A stretch of 64,000 nucleotides of DNA from Pseudomonas nitroreducens (GTDB taxonomy: Bacteria > Pseudomonadota > Gammaproteobacteria > Pseudomonadales > Pseudomonadaceae). Location: positions 310,001 to 374,000 of the forward strand of contig NZ_JACHLI010000001.1 of assembly GCF_014204515.1 (NCBI RefSeq), in the 5' to 3' direction. The first letter of the stretch is position 1, and each line of letters begins with the position of its first letter. The notes beneath the pieces were generated by a model. It had not been told where the DNA came from. It ran no database searches and saw nothing but the letters and a program-made list of their open reading frames with translations. A program made the translations under genes and the position numbers. Below, in pieces: positions 55,971 to 64,000 of the stretch.

Positions 55971-56000
55971 TTCATTCCTTGCCGGCTCAGCCAATACACT
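55971..56000 (+). promoter_or_regulatory. Promoter 2 of the large-paralogue array
   Basis: TTCATT, 18-bp spacer, TACACT, 36 nt before the GTG at 56031. Together with CCCCGGAGGT before the start this duplicates the layout at 53967, so promoter and gene were copied as one unit. Confidence 0.55.
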
Positions 56001-56030
56001 GGGGAGAGATATGCCCCGGAGGTGATTTGC

Positions 56031-57815
56031 GTGAATGCCAGTGAGTTTTCCCGTCAGGTGCAGCAAGAGCGTGCGCGTTACGGCCGTGGCCGAATCGGTG
56101 TGCGTGAAGACGACATATTCTGCATTGATCGTGTGATCGCAGAAGATCTTCCGTACATTTTCGCTCGAGCCGTTATGTACGGTGATGAGGAGCTTGCTCG
56201 TGTGATCTGGGGCAGGCGTGGCCCTTTCAAGGCGGTCATTCAGATTCCTCCGGGGCCCTACACCAGGTACGAGATCGTCGGTGAGGAGAAGACTGTTCCG
56301 CTGGACACAGCAGGATTCAATCTCGGGAAGGGAATAGGGCACTACCTCTCAATGCTGGGCACTGCCGACCAGGCGGATTCGTTGTTTAGCCTCATGCTGG
56401 AGTCAGGCCTCCTGGGCGAAAGTGACGGGGGTGATGCGCTATCACTCCTACTCGAACCGGACAGAATCAGCGAAACATCGATCCACTTCGTGAAATCCGG
56501 GCCGGCTTGCGTGGAAGAAGAAATACCTTTCCTTCGCGGGGGAGTCTTGGAAGCGCCAGAGCTGGCAATCGCTATCGGTGAACTCATCGATTCTCGCGCC
56601 TTCAAGCGCGCCTACGAGCAGACTATCTGCTGGGCAACTCCGGACATGGTGGAGCTTTTCCCTAACCACCTTCGTCCCTTCAAGGCGGTTCAGAAGATGT
56701 CCTACAACCAGATGGAGCGAAACGACAGCACTCCCAATAGCGAAGAGGATCGTTTGAGGGATGCCAGAATACAGCCACTTGATGAGTTCACAGCGCAGAA
56801 CCTTTGGCGTGTTCGCTCCAATTCCAGCTCGGTGTCTGTTGAATCGAGTAACGAAGCGGAGTGGCCTTTGACTGTCCGCAGTCTCAATGTCTCGGTTCTG
56901 CCTTCGAACAGGCTGAATGTCGAAGACGGCATGCTCCTCGCCATGCAGGCATCACTTGCTGTGCGAAGAGGGTTTGGCTTCACGGGGGGTAAGGTGCTCT
57001 GTGCTGTATCGGCCGAGTTCCTGAATAGCTTCCCAAGCACTAAGCCCAGCGAAGGTAAGCTCGACGCTATGCGTGGGAAACTCAAGCAATACTTCCCGCT
57101 TTGCCTGGTGCACCAGCATTACGGTCAGGCAAGGGCGGTCAGTGCTCTGCTCATGCCAATCAGCAATGAGTCGTATCTGGGTCGGAACCTTGCGTCTGAT
57201 AGCGCCAAAAGTCCTGATTTCGCAGCCAGACTCAGGCGTTACCTTCCTGCCAAGCTGCTTGGAACCTTCATTGAAAATAGCTTCAACGGGGAGGGTGAGC
57301 ACAACAGAATGCTGCCCCTGCATTTTGAAGGGTTGAGGGAGCTTGGATTCGCAGATCAGCCTGTGAAAGCCAAGATCGATTATGAGGATCTGGAGGCCAT
57401 GGAACTCAAGGGAATCATGATTGCTGCAGGCTCAAGTATCTGCGGCGTGAAAATTCCAGCTGAAGTGAACAGTGAGCTTGGAGCTGATACTGCCAGACAT
57501 GCTTTCTACAGCCGCATTCTTTCGATTTCTGCTGGCCCAATCACGCTGAACAACGTGCCTTCGGATAAGCCGGTCAGGGATGTCTTGAAGGAGCTTAAGA
57601 AGTTCTCGCTGAAGCCGGGCCAGACGGACAGTGTCTGTGTTCATATAGCACTGCTGAAACACCGTGGAGTTGACGCTCTTGTTAAGGATCTGAAGACGTC
57701 AGCCGACTGGAAAGTCATGTTCAAGGTGTTCAGTCACGAAGCCATGCGCGACTACATGCACCTGGCTCCGAATGAGGTCATGACCAGGGAAATGTCCGGA
57801 GTGTTGGAGCTATGA
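56031..57815 (+). CDS. Large paralogue 2, 594 aa
   Basis: GTG 56031 with GGAGG upstream, at the same distance from the promoter as in paralogue 1; the longer open frame from 55929 crosses the promoter. Closest to paralogue 1: GRRGPFKAVIQIPPGP (cf. ERRGPFKAEIRVLPGE), LFSLMLESGLLGESDGG, RAYEQTICWATPDMVELFPN, YFPLCLVHQHY, ELKGIMIAAGSSI, YMHLAPNEVMTREMSGVLEL. Unknown function. Overlaps the next gene by an ATGA. Confidence 0.7.
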   Translation: MNASEFSRQVQQERARYGRGRIGVREDDIFCIDRVIAEDLPYIFARAVMYGDEELARVIWGRRGPFKAVIQIPPGPYTRYEIVGEEKTVPLDTAGFNLGKGIGHYLSMLGTADQADSLFSLMLESGLLGESDGGDALSLLLEPDRISETSIHFVKSGPACVEEEIPFLRGGVLEAPELAIAIGELIDSRAFKRAYEQTICWATPDMVELFPNHLRPFKAVQKMSYNQMERNDSTPNSEEDRLRDARIQPLDEFTAQNLWRVRSNSSSVSVESSNEAEWPLTVRSLNVSVLPSNRLNVEDGMLLAMQASLAVRRGFGFTGGKVLCAVSAEFLNSFPSTKPSEGKLDAMRGKLKQYFPLCLVHQHYGQARAVSALLMPISNESYLGRNLASDSAKSPDFAARLRRYLPAKLLGTFIENSFNGEGEHNRMLPLHFEGLRELGFADQPVKAKIDYEDLEAMELKGIMIAAGSSICGVKIPAEVNSELGADTARHAFYSRILSISAGPITLNNVPSDKPVRDVLKELKKFSLKPGQTDSVCVHIALLKHRGVDALVKDLKTSADWKVMFKVFSHEAMRDYMHLAPNEVMTREMSGVLEL

Positions 57816-58312
57816 TTATTGTTGGGGAACTTGATGTTCAAGCTGTTGCAGGGGATGCGATATCGATAATGGTGGGAGGACGCCCCATTACTCTGCGGAA
57901 GCAGGCTGGGAACTCCTTGGATGCACTTCAGCAGCTTGATGGTGATGATGTTGTTCTCGGCATTCACTCCACCGCTCGTAGCAGTGACTTGGTGGGAATT
58001 TATGGTGACCGAGGCTTTTTCCTGCCGAAAGTCTGGGTTCACCTGCTGATCTCAGTTGTAACCATCGTCACCTTGGTGGTCAGCAGCTATCTGGCGAAGG
58101 AGTTGAGCAGGCTGATTCTGCCCCATGTCACGCTATTTCACTTCATGGGCCATAGCTTCAGCTGGGAGAGTATCCTTGACGCTGTGCTTATTGCCGCAAC
58201 CTGGAAGTTCTATAGCGACGGATTATTTTTCCGTTTGTTTACGGAGTGGAAGCGTGTCGCCACGGCTTATCGTTTGAAGCAGAGATTTAGGCGGACATGG
58301 AACTACAGTTGA
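57812..58312 (+). CDS. Membrane protein, 166 aa, inside the large-paralogue array
   Basis: The first 65 residues are soluble and beta-rich (MIIVGELDVQAVAGDAISIM). Two TM helices follow (about 73-93 and 105-130) and a basic tail ends the protein (RVATAYRLKQRFRRTWNY). ATGA overlap with paralogue 2 and 16-nt overlap with paralogue 3 make it part of one operon. It may anchor or export the large proteins; inference. Confidence 0.65.
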   Translation: MIIVGELDVQAVAGDAISIMVGGRPITLRKQAGNSLDALQQLDGDDVVLGIHSTARSSDLVGIYGDRGFFLPKVWVHLLISVVTIVTLVVSSYLAKELSRLILPHVTLFHFMGHSFSWESILDAVLIAATWKFYSDGLFFRLFTEWKRVATAYRLKQRFRRTWNYS

Positions 58313-60540
58313 ATAAGTTAGAGAAAGTTGAACACTTCAGCCGTTGGTTCGGCGCCAGCAAGGTGGTCGATGTACTTGGCGGGCCGCTGGTCGTCTATCA
58401 CGGCACCGACAGGCACGTTCCGTCGTTTAACCCGGAGATGATCGGGAAGAACTACGTCAGCTCCAAGGCGTTCTACTTCATCGAGACCCCGGAAGCAGCT
58501 GCCGTTTATGCCTACAGCATGACCGACGCTAGCGGGCCTCAACCGCCAATTGCAGGCATATTCGTTGGATCACCGGGCGATGCCGGCAGAGGAGGGGCCA
58601 ATACCGTCCCGGTCTACCTCTCGCTCCAGAATCCCCTGATCGTGACGGCGCAGGGCACCTTCTCACCGGATCAGTGGCTGGACAGACACCAGGAGGTCAT
58701 CTTTGCCCGTGCGCGCCGTGATGGGCATGACGGGATCATCGTGAACCCAGGCTCTGGCTTCCAGTACCGAGGGAGGGTGTTTGTTGCGTTCAAACCAGGA
58801 CAGATCGTCAGCGCCATCGCGTATCCCCATGACCTGGTGAAGGACGTCAGGGCCGTCCAGACTGTTACGCCAGGCCAACCCCTGCTGGAGTCGATTTCCA
58901 TGACCCTGGAAGCACCTGAACTGAAGGCTGAGAAGTCCGCGAACCTGATCCGCCTGCTGCTCCAGGGCCTCACTGATGAAGCGCGCAAGGTGTTTGAAGA
59001 CCTGGGGCCAACTGACATGCAGATCCAGCGCCTGCACGATGGCTTCACCGTCACGGTGGGTGGGGTGACCAGGCCTATCGACCTGAGCAAGACGTTTGGG
59101 ACTCTGCTTTCGAGCATTGCCAATGCAAAGGCCGGGAATGAGTGGTTCCAGCTGGTTGTCGAAGCTGGGCTTGCTGCTCCCAACGATTTCGACTCTCCCT
59201 TCTTCGAGATCCTGTGCACCTACAAGACCGAGAACGTGAAGTCGATGCCGATACACTTCAGAGGCCGATTCGACTCGGAGGTCTATCCCGAGCTGAGTAA
59301 CGGCCATGTCCGTAACTCCGCCCTTGTGCTGGCCTTTGATGAGAAGCGCCAGGAGTCATGCAACGAGGCTTTCCGTCACGTTCTGTGCTGGGCGTCGCAG
59401 CGCCATGTCGAAGAGTTCCCAGGTGTCCTGACACCCTACAAGCCGAGCCTGGGTATCTCCATCAAGCACGCCAAAAGGCCGGTCGACTTTGCGGCAAGAA
59501 GTCAGAACCTGAAGCTCGGGCGTTTCACCAGCCAGGAAGCCCTGGATATCATCGACGCACTGGCCCAGCCGGGGGAAACCCTGGGGCAAGACGACTTGCA
59601 GGTGACGCACATCCACACGGGTCTCCACAACGTGAACGGTCAAATCTGCGGTGGGCTAGATAACGCTCTCCTGGCCGCCTATGCGCCACCCGCTGTACAA
59701 CACGGCCTGGCCTCTACCCCTGATCGCGTTCTGTGCCGTACAACGACCGATTTCCTGATGAACTTCCCGATGTCACCCGTGACTGAAGATGAGTTGGGGC
59801 ATATGCGTCGTCAGGTTGCGCAGGTGTTCCCGCTTCGCCTGATGATGACCGAGTCGAAATTCAGCAAGCACTGGCAGCACCATGCTCCTTCGATGTCCAC
59901 CTTCATGATGCCGCCCATCGATCTGCTGAAGACCATCTCTATGGACAACACGGCCAGGGCGCTGGCACACCAGGCTCTTCCGATGAAGCTGCTCCGCCAC
60001 TGCACGCTGTATCGCAAGGACACCCAGCATTCGGATAGGCTGGAATGGTACGAGATGCGCTATTACAGCGAGTCGCTTGGGCTCAAGCCTGAGGAGTTTC
60101 TGACGAAGCGGGTATTCGTCAGCACTGCAGTCCTGGATCGTATGGCCGCTGAAGGTGTTCGATTCCCTGCCGGATTCCAGATCCACACTGACAACGACGA
60201 CACGATGATGCTCAGGCACAGGGTTCGCCACTGCGACCTCATCTTCTCGATGCTGGACGGGCCGGCAGTGATCGATGGCGTGGATACCGAGATGCCTTAC
60301 AGCAAGCTACTCTCGCGCCTTGCTGTGGTTTTCAAGAAAAAGGGCAAGCCAACCGAGTCGCTGATCCTGATGAGGCTCGGCAACAAGAAGACCGTGGATG
60401 AGGCCGTGACATTCTGCAAGACAGCGAACCAGTGGACTGCGTGTTTCAAGCTCTTCGGTGACGATGCCATGGTGCCGTACATGGACATCGCCAGTGAGGC
60501 TGCCCTTACCGGTCGTGCTATGGACGTGCTGGGCATATGA
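58297..60540 (+). CDS. ART-PolyVal domain fused to large paralogue 3, 747 aa
   Basis: Residues 1-180 match the ADP-ribosyltransferase domain of polyvalent proteins (ART-PolyVal): FSRWFGASKVVDVLGGPLVV, YHGT (34-37, His35), AFYFIETPEAAAVYAY (Tyr60), VPVYLSLQNPL, GHDGIIVNPGS and VFVAFKPGQIVSA (Gln169). These give the His-Tyr-Gln/Glu NAD-binding series. Residues about 200-747 are the large-paralogue module: WFQLVVEAGLAAPNDFDSPF, RHVLCWASQRHVEEFPGVL, VLCRTTTDFLMNF, EGVRFPAGFQI, MVPYMDIASEAALTGR. Polyvalent proteins are carried by plasmids and phages and enter recipients ahead of the DNA; such a role here is inference. Confidence 0.75.
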   Translation: MELQLNKLEKVEHFSRWFGASKVVDVLGGPLVVYHGTDRHVPSFNPEMIGKNYVSSKAFYFIETPEAAAVYAYSMTDASGPQPPIAGIFVGSPGDAGRGGANTVPVYLSLQNPLIVTAQGTFSPDQWLDRHQEVIFARARRDGHDGIIVNPGSGFQYRGRVFVAFKPGQIVSAIAYPHDLVKDVRAVQTVTPGQPLLESISMTLEAPELKAEKSANLIRLLLQGLTDEARKVFEDLGPTDMQIQRLHDGFTVTVGGVTRPIDLSKTFGTLLSSIANAKAGNEWFQLVVEAGLAAPNDFDSPFFEILCTYKTENVKSMPIHFRGRFDSEVYPELSNGHVRNSALVLAFDEKRQESCNEAFRHVLCWASQRHVEEFPGVLTPYKPSLGISIKHAKRPVDFAARSQNLKLGRFTSQEALDIIDALAQPGETLGQDDLQVTHIHTGLHNVNGQICGGLDNALLAAYAPPAVQHGLASTPDRVLCRTTTDFLMNFPMSPVTEDELGHMRRQVAQVFPLRLMMTESKFSKHWQHHAPSMSTFMMPPIDLLKTISMDNTARALAHQALPMKLLRHCTLYRKDTQHSDRLEWYEMRYYSESLGLKPEEFLTKRVFVSTAVLDRMAAEGVRFPAGFQIHTDNDDTMMLRHRVRHCDLIFSMLDGPAVIDGVDTEMPYSKLLSRLAVVFKKKGKPTESLILMRLGNKKTVDEAVTFCKTANQWTACFKLFGDDAMVPYMDIASEAALTGRAMDVLGI

Positions 60541-62171
60541 CGATTGCGCAGACTGGCGTGCAGAGCGTTCGGTTCATGGCGGCAGACAGCATGCTGCGCT
60601 GTTTGCTGGCAGGTGTTGTTACTCAGGGGGAGGGGCACTGGAAGGATCTGACCCCATCCAAGCTCAAGCTAGAGCTTGTCGACGGGAGTTACTTCCTGGA
60701 GTTCGAGGGTGAGCGTCATTCCTTCAGTGCCCAGAGCGTATGGCACCCCCAGACATCACGATTTGATGGGGTCTCTCACTGCAATCGCTGGTACAAGCTG
60801 ATCCACGATGCCGGCCTAGACGAGGCTGGAGACTTCAGCTCGCCATTCTTTGAGCTGCTGAGGGACGAGCAGGTACAGCCCATCAATGGCCTTCCGTTGC
60901 ACTTCAGAGAGCCGATCCCGGCCTCTAACCTGCCGGACTTCGATGGGGATCATGTCCGCCATCCGGAGCTGCTGATCGCGCTGCGCAAGGGCCTCGAGAA
61001 GCACCAGAACAAGGCCTACCGGCATGTGCTGTGCTGGGCCTCTCCGATGCAGGTCGCCTTGTACCCGCAGGGCCTGATTCCCTTCGAGTCCAGGCCGCGC
61101 CTGATCGTGTCGGAGGAGGCTGAAAAATGCGTCGTCGATCTTGGTTACCTGGATGAGCCAAGGGCGCGCCAAGCCGTCGCGTGCCTGCGTACCGCTACAG
61201 ACCCTGGAGCCGGGCCGGGGCAGGATGTTGTCCGCCTGGAGTTCGATATCACTGCCGGCGGCGATGTCATGCAGCTCCTGGACAGAGAGCTTCTGGTTGC
61301 GATGGGCTCAACATGCACCAAGCTCGGCCTGGCGGCGGCACCTGATCGTGTTCTGTGCCGCACTAGCATCGACTTCCTGGAGGGCTTCTCCATGGAGCCT
61401 CCCGATGCCGAAGTGGTCGGATCGATGGAGACTCTCCTCGGCAAGTATTTCCCGATGGGCCTCATGCTGGCTGAGCCGGACAGGTTCGGGGATTTCCGCA
61501 AGACCGAATCGAAGGGATTCACCATCACCTCGTATGCGCCGGGCCTGCTCCGGATCATCTCCAGGGAGCCTGAAGCCATGGCGCACGCGAGCAGATACCT
61601 GCCGCGCCAGCTGCTTCAGCACTGCGTCGTGACCAAGCGCCACGAGGAAGCCGACCGAAGGCTCACGCTGCAAGAGTTTTCGCTCTGGAGAGACCTCCTG
61701 GGCGTTCCGGACGCAGTCTTCGAGGGAAAGACCCTTTTCATCAGCAGGGAGGCGGCGCGTACTGAGCTGTTCGCGAAAACTGATCTGCTGCCTGGGATGA
61801 ACATCTACACCAAGACCGGCACGATTGATACGGCCGAGGCGCGCCGGGATCACTACAGAGTCATCCTGGACAAGATGAAGCCCAACATCGTGCTCTTTGA
61901 CGACGTCGACATCAGGATGCCCCTGGGCAAAGTCATGACGACGTTGGCCTCGTTCTACGAGCGAAAGAGCTCTGCCCGTGGAAACAAGATGATCTTGATG
62001 GAGGCGCTTCTACTGCACGCTGGGCCGGCTGAGGCTGTGAAGTTCGTGCGCACTGCGAAACAAGGGAGTGCCCTGCTGCAGCTCATGGGCGGGGTGGCCT
62101 TGGGGCCGTACATGCACATGCTCCCGGACGAGATCGCAACCAAGGGTGCAGTGATGGAACTCGACCTCTGA
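60537..62171 (+). CDS. Large paralogue 4, 544 aa
   Basis: ATGA overlap with paralogue 3. It matches the C-terminal module of paralogue 3 throughout: WYKLIHDAGLDEAGDFSSPF, LPLHFREPIPASNLPDFDGD, YRHVLCWASPMQVALYPQGL, VLCRTSIDFLEGFSM, YFPMGLMLAEPDRF, LGPYMHMLPDEIATKG. Without the ART domain. Paralogues 3 and 4 are closer to each other than to 1 and 2. Function unknown. Confidence 0.7.
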   Translation: MTIAQTGVQSVRFMAADSMLRCLLAGVVTQGEGHWKDLTPSKLKLELVDGSYFLEFEGERHSFSAQSVWHPQTSRFDGVSHCNRWYKLIHDAGLDEAGDFSSPFFELLRDEQVQPINGLPLHFREPIPASNLPDFDGDHVRHPELLIALRKGLEKHQNKAYRHVLCWASPMQVALYPQGLIPFESRPRLIVSEEAEKCVVDLGYLDEPRARQAVACLRTATDPGAGPGQDVVRLEFDITAGGDVMQLLDRELLVAMGSTCTKLGLAAAPDRVLCRTSIDFLEGFSMEPPDAEVVGSMETLLGKYFPMGLMLAEPDRFGDFRKTESKGFTITSYAPGLLRIISREPEAMAHASRYLPRQLLQHCVVTKRHEEADRRLTLQEFSLWRDLLGVPDAVFEGKTLFISREAARTELFAKTDLLPGMNIYTKTGTIDTAEARRDHYRVILDKMKPNIVLFDDVDIRMPLGKVMTTLASFYERKSSARGNKMILMEALLLHAGPAEAVKFVRTAKQGSALLQLMGGVALGPYMHMLPDEIATKGAVMELDL

Positions 62172-62209
62172 TGAAGGGGTAATTGTCCGCAAAAAGGGCG
62201 GGTAGGGCG

Positions 62210-62248
62210 TTGCCAGTTCGGCTTGATGTATCTACAATGTAGATACAT
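62210..62248 (+). promoter_or_regulatory. Promoter overlapped by a 23-bp palindrome
   Basis: TTGCCA (62210-62215), 17-bp spacer, TACAAT (62233-62238). The perfect palindrome with arms ATGTATCTACA and TGTAGATACAT around a central A (62226-62248) covers the -10 box. A repressor site is likely. Confidence 0.8.
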
Positions 62249-62306
62249 AGCGAATGGCAGCCCCGGCCGCCGGCCGCACTCCATGCATCAGGTGCAGGAA
62301 AACCGC

Positions 62307-62825
62307 ATGAGCTGGATCAAAACCACCGAGCGTCTACCGGCCACCGGCCAGGAGATGCGCTGTCGCCTCAAGCACTGGAACTCAGACAAGATCGTCGAGG
62401 AGCGCCTGGTCAAAGTCGAAGAAGACGACTGCGCCTGGCGCACTGCCGATGATAAGTCCGAGATCAGCTACAACTGGAACGTGATCGAGTGGGAAGACAC
62501 CTCCGATCAAGCCATCAGCCATACAGGGATGCCAGGCATGAACCTCTCTTCGCGCAATCTGACCTTCGACGCTCTGCAAGACGCCTATGTCGCAGTGCTC
62601 CAGGGAAACCCCGGCAAGGCTCTCAAGCTGGCGGGCGGTGGCGCTGTCTTCCTGCGTGATGGCAACATCTACGCCGTCACCCTGAGCGATGCCGGCGAAG
62701 TGGAGCACGAATCCGCTGGTTGCATCAGCCCGCTGGCGTGGGATGATGAGCGTGGTTGCTGGGACGACGAGACCCCGGAGTCCACAGTCGCCGACGTCAA
62801 CGCCCCCGTATTCATCGAACTCTGA
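62307..62825 (+). CDS. DUF551-like protein, 172 aa
   Basis: ATG 62307 with AGGA 7 nt upstream. The N-terminus SWIKTTERLPATGQEMRCRL fits the DUF551 pattern (WIxxxERLPxxGxxV), common in phage and plasmid proteins. The rest is beta-rich and acidic. First gene under the palindromic promoter. Confidence 0.65.
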   Translation: MSWIKTTERLPATGQEMRCRLKHWNSDKIVEERLVKVEEDDCAWRTADDKSEISYNWNVIEWEDTSDQAISHTGMPGMNLSSRNLTFDALQDAYVAVLQGNPGKALKLAGGGAVFLRDGNIYAVTLSDAGEVEHESAGCISPLAWDDERGCWDDETPESTVADVNAPVFIEL

Positions 62826-62859
62826 CCGCCAGCGCGGTCGTCAGCAGAAGGGAACGCAC

Positions 62860-63255
62860 ATGGAAGGCCACCGCATCATTCGCAGTCTGACCGACGATCA
62901 CATGGTCTACCCCGGCCACCCACTGGTGGTCGCCACGGTGATCATGACCCTCTACCCGGACTTCCAGTCGGCTAACAAGCGCACCGAGCTCAATTTCTCG
63001 GAGGCCTTGGGCGACAACCGAGTGCCGGGAGCTGGCTGCCACGTCAACGCGGCCATGAACCTGCTGAAGAAGGGCTCCGATGGCGAATCCATTGACGCCA
63101 TGGTCGAGTACGGCAACTGGTACTGGGTTGAAGGCCAGGCGGGCGGGCACACCAAGAATGTCGCTGCTGGCGTAGCGCAAGCTGCTCAGATCGAGCCCAA
63201 GTTCCGTGAACTGGCTGCCACCTGGTTCGCCCCTCCTGCGGCTAAGAGTGCCTGA
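62860..63255 (+). CDS. Hypothetical protein, 131 aa
   Basis: ATG 62860 with AAGGGA 7 nt upstream. A soluble helical protein (ATVIMTLYPDFQSANKRTEL) with GAGCHVNAAMNLLKKG. Second gene of this operon. Function unknown. Confidence 0.65.
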   Translation: MEGHRIIRSLTDDHMVYPGHPLVVATVIMTLYPDFQSANKRTELNFSEALGDNRVPGAGCHVNAAMNLLKKGSDGESIDAMVEYGNWYWVEGQAGGHTKNVAAGVAQAAQIEPKFRELAATWFAPPAAKSA

Positions 63256-63326
63256 AGGCCTCTGGCGCCGACAAACTCCGCCGGGCAGCCCGTTGCTGCC
63301 CGGCCAAAACCCTCATCGAGGTAACC

Positions 63327-63578
63327 ATGCTGCTCGCATCAACCTCCGGCGACATGAGTATCGTCACCCTGATTCGAGACCTCCCCAAGTCCTGGGTCAT
63401 ACAGCGGGACGGCAGAGAGCTGCGCATCAGCAAGTCCGACCCCAAACGCCGCGTCTTCGAGAAGAGCTCCGAGGCAATGGCCTGGGCCGGCGGTGACCCC
63501 GTTGTGGTCGCAAGCTACGCCGAAGAGGAGCGCCAGCGAGAGGCTGACCTCGCCAAGTTGGAGGCTGCGGGCGCCTGA
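63327..63578 (+). CDS. Small hypothetical protein, 83 aa
   Basis: ATG with GAGG 5 nt upstream. Alpha/beta start (IVTLIRDLPKSWVIQRDGRE) and a charged C-terminal helix (YAEEERQREADLAKLEAAGA). Third gene of the operon. Function unknown. Confidence 0.6.
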   Translation: MLLASTSGDMSIVTLIRDLPKSWVIQRDGRELRISKSDPKRRVFEKSSEAMAWAGGDPVVVASYAEEERQREADLAKLEAAGA

Positions 63579-63692
63579 AGCTGCATCAGTTCTAGCGCTC
63601 TGCGTCCTTTTTCGGGATATTGCTCCCCCTCTACACTGTAGGGGCGGGGGCTTCGCTGCTGATCCCTCGCCTGAATGCCCAGGGGGAAAGCG

Positions 63693-64000
63693 GTGGCGCA
63701 GTCCAGAGATAACGACAGGCAGGATCACTCCAGCAAGACAGCGCAAGTCGCTTATGAGCTGGTTGTAGCCCTCATCGGTGGGAATGTGGCGCAGGCAGAG
63801 AGCCTGGCTCACGACCACCCGAATGTGCGTCCGCGCATCGTCCAGAAAGGCGAAGTCTTCTACCTCGAAACTCTGAATCAGTCCCGGCAGATTTCCGTAT
63901 CTGGCGCTCCCAATGGTGCCCTTGCCAGCCTGAAAGACGGGCCAGACGGCTTCCGCTGGCACAAACTGCTCCAGGAGCTTGGCCTTTACGGCCCGAAGGG
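63693..64000 (+). CDS. Large paralogue 5, N-terminal fragment cut by the window edge
   Basis: GTG with GGGGGA 6 nt upstream; open to the last base. The visible 102 residues match the start of paralogue 4: YELVVALIGGNVAQAESL (cf. LRCLLAGVVTQGEGHWKDL), RIVQKGEVFYLETL (cf. KLELVDGSYFLEFE), and GFRWHKLLQELGLYGPKG (cf. NRWYKLIHDAGLDEAG). A TACACT box lies 61 nt before the start (63632). So the array continues beyond the window. Confidence 0.65.
   Translation, partial: MAQSRDNDRQDHSSKTAQVAYELVVALIGGNVAQAESLAHDHPNVRPRIVQKGEVFYLETLNQSRQISVSGAPNGALASLKDGPDGFRWHKLLQELGLYGPK

Noticed and set aside
1..64000. CRISPR array, tRNA, rRNA, insertion sequence
   Set aside because: No regularly spaced repeats, no cloverleaf-like sequence and no transposase frame or terminal inverted repeats were seen, despite the Cas4-like genes.

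Overview
The window looks like accessory DNA of a gammaproteobacterium, most likely a large plasmid of a Pseudomonas-type host. This is inferred from the GC-rich codon use, purine-rich Shine-Dalgarno sites, sigma-70 promoters with 17-bp spacers, and the absence of any rRNA, tRNA or core housekeeping gene. I see no replication, transfer, transposase or integrase gene, so the replicon type stays open; a jumbo phage is the main alternative. Coding density is about 93%, in short same-strand operons with many ATGA-type overlaps. Most products are not nameable from sequence alone.

Layout. 1-8 kb: the end of a VWA-like (MIDAS) gene, two small genes, an NYN/LOTUS-like RNA-binding protein, an ImmA/IrrE-like pseudo-peptidase, an Ala-rich lipoprotein, a NADAR-like protein and an AT-rich exported protein. 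8-16 kb: a HAD-like phosphatase and duplicated pairs (two DUF4262 proteins, two HEAGH metallopeptidase-like proteins, two small basic proteins). 16-18.5 kb: a pair of genes that together carry all Cas4-like signatures. 18.5-26.4 kb: a leftward run of exported, zinc-binding and unknown genes, including a composite gene. 26.4-28.9 kb: a CPA1-type sodium/proton antiporter behind a long leader, and two small membrane proteins. 28.9-32.6 kb: five tandem DUF262-like (GmrSD/DndB-type DGQxR) genes with no nuclease partner. 34.3-39.9 kb: thirteen tandem one-TM, two-cysteine proteins whose outer domain resembles a type IVb pilin D-region. 43.9-47.3 kb: four DUF6957-like proteins and an ADP-ribosylglycohydrolase. 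47.4-50.4 kb: an AbiE-like nucleotidyltransferase with its winged-helix partner, and a second, orphan copy of the partner. 50.6-52.7 kb: four related periplasmic proteins. 52.8-64 kb: a second nucleotidyltransferase, then at least five very large paralogues, one of which begins with an ADP-ribosyltransferase domain of the polyvalent-protein type (ART-PolyVal).

The main theme is tandem family expansion: about a dozen families appear as 2 to 13 adjacent diverged copies, which suggests selection for diversity (surface, defence or counter-defence roles are inferred). A second theme is repressor-type control. The five-gene DUF262 operon and the unrelated operon at 19.3-21.6 kb share the same 15-19 bp palindrome placed exactly between -35 and -10. 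The two AbiEi-like genes share TGTAAA sites spaced exactly 20 bp at their promoters. A third is a possible ADP-ribose circuit: NADAR-like, DraG-like and ART-like proteins occur in one 55-kb stretch.
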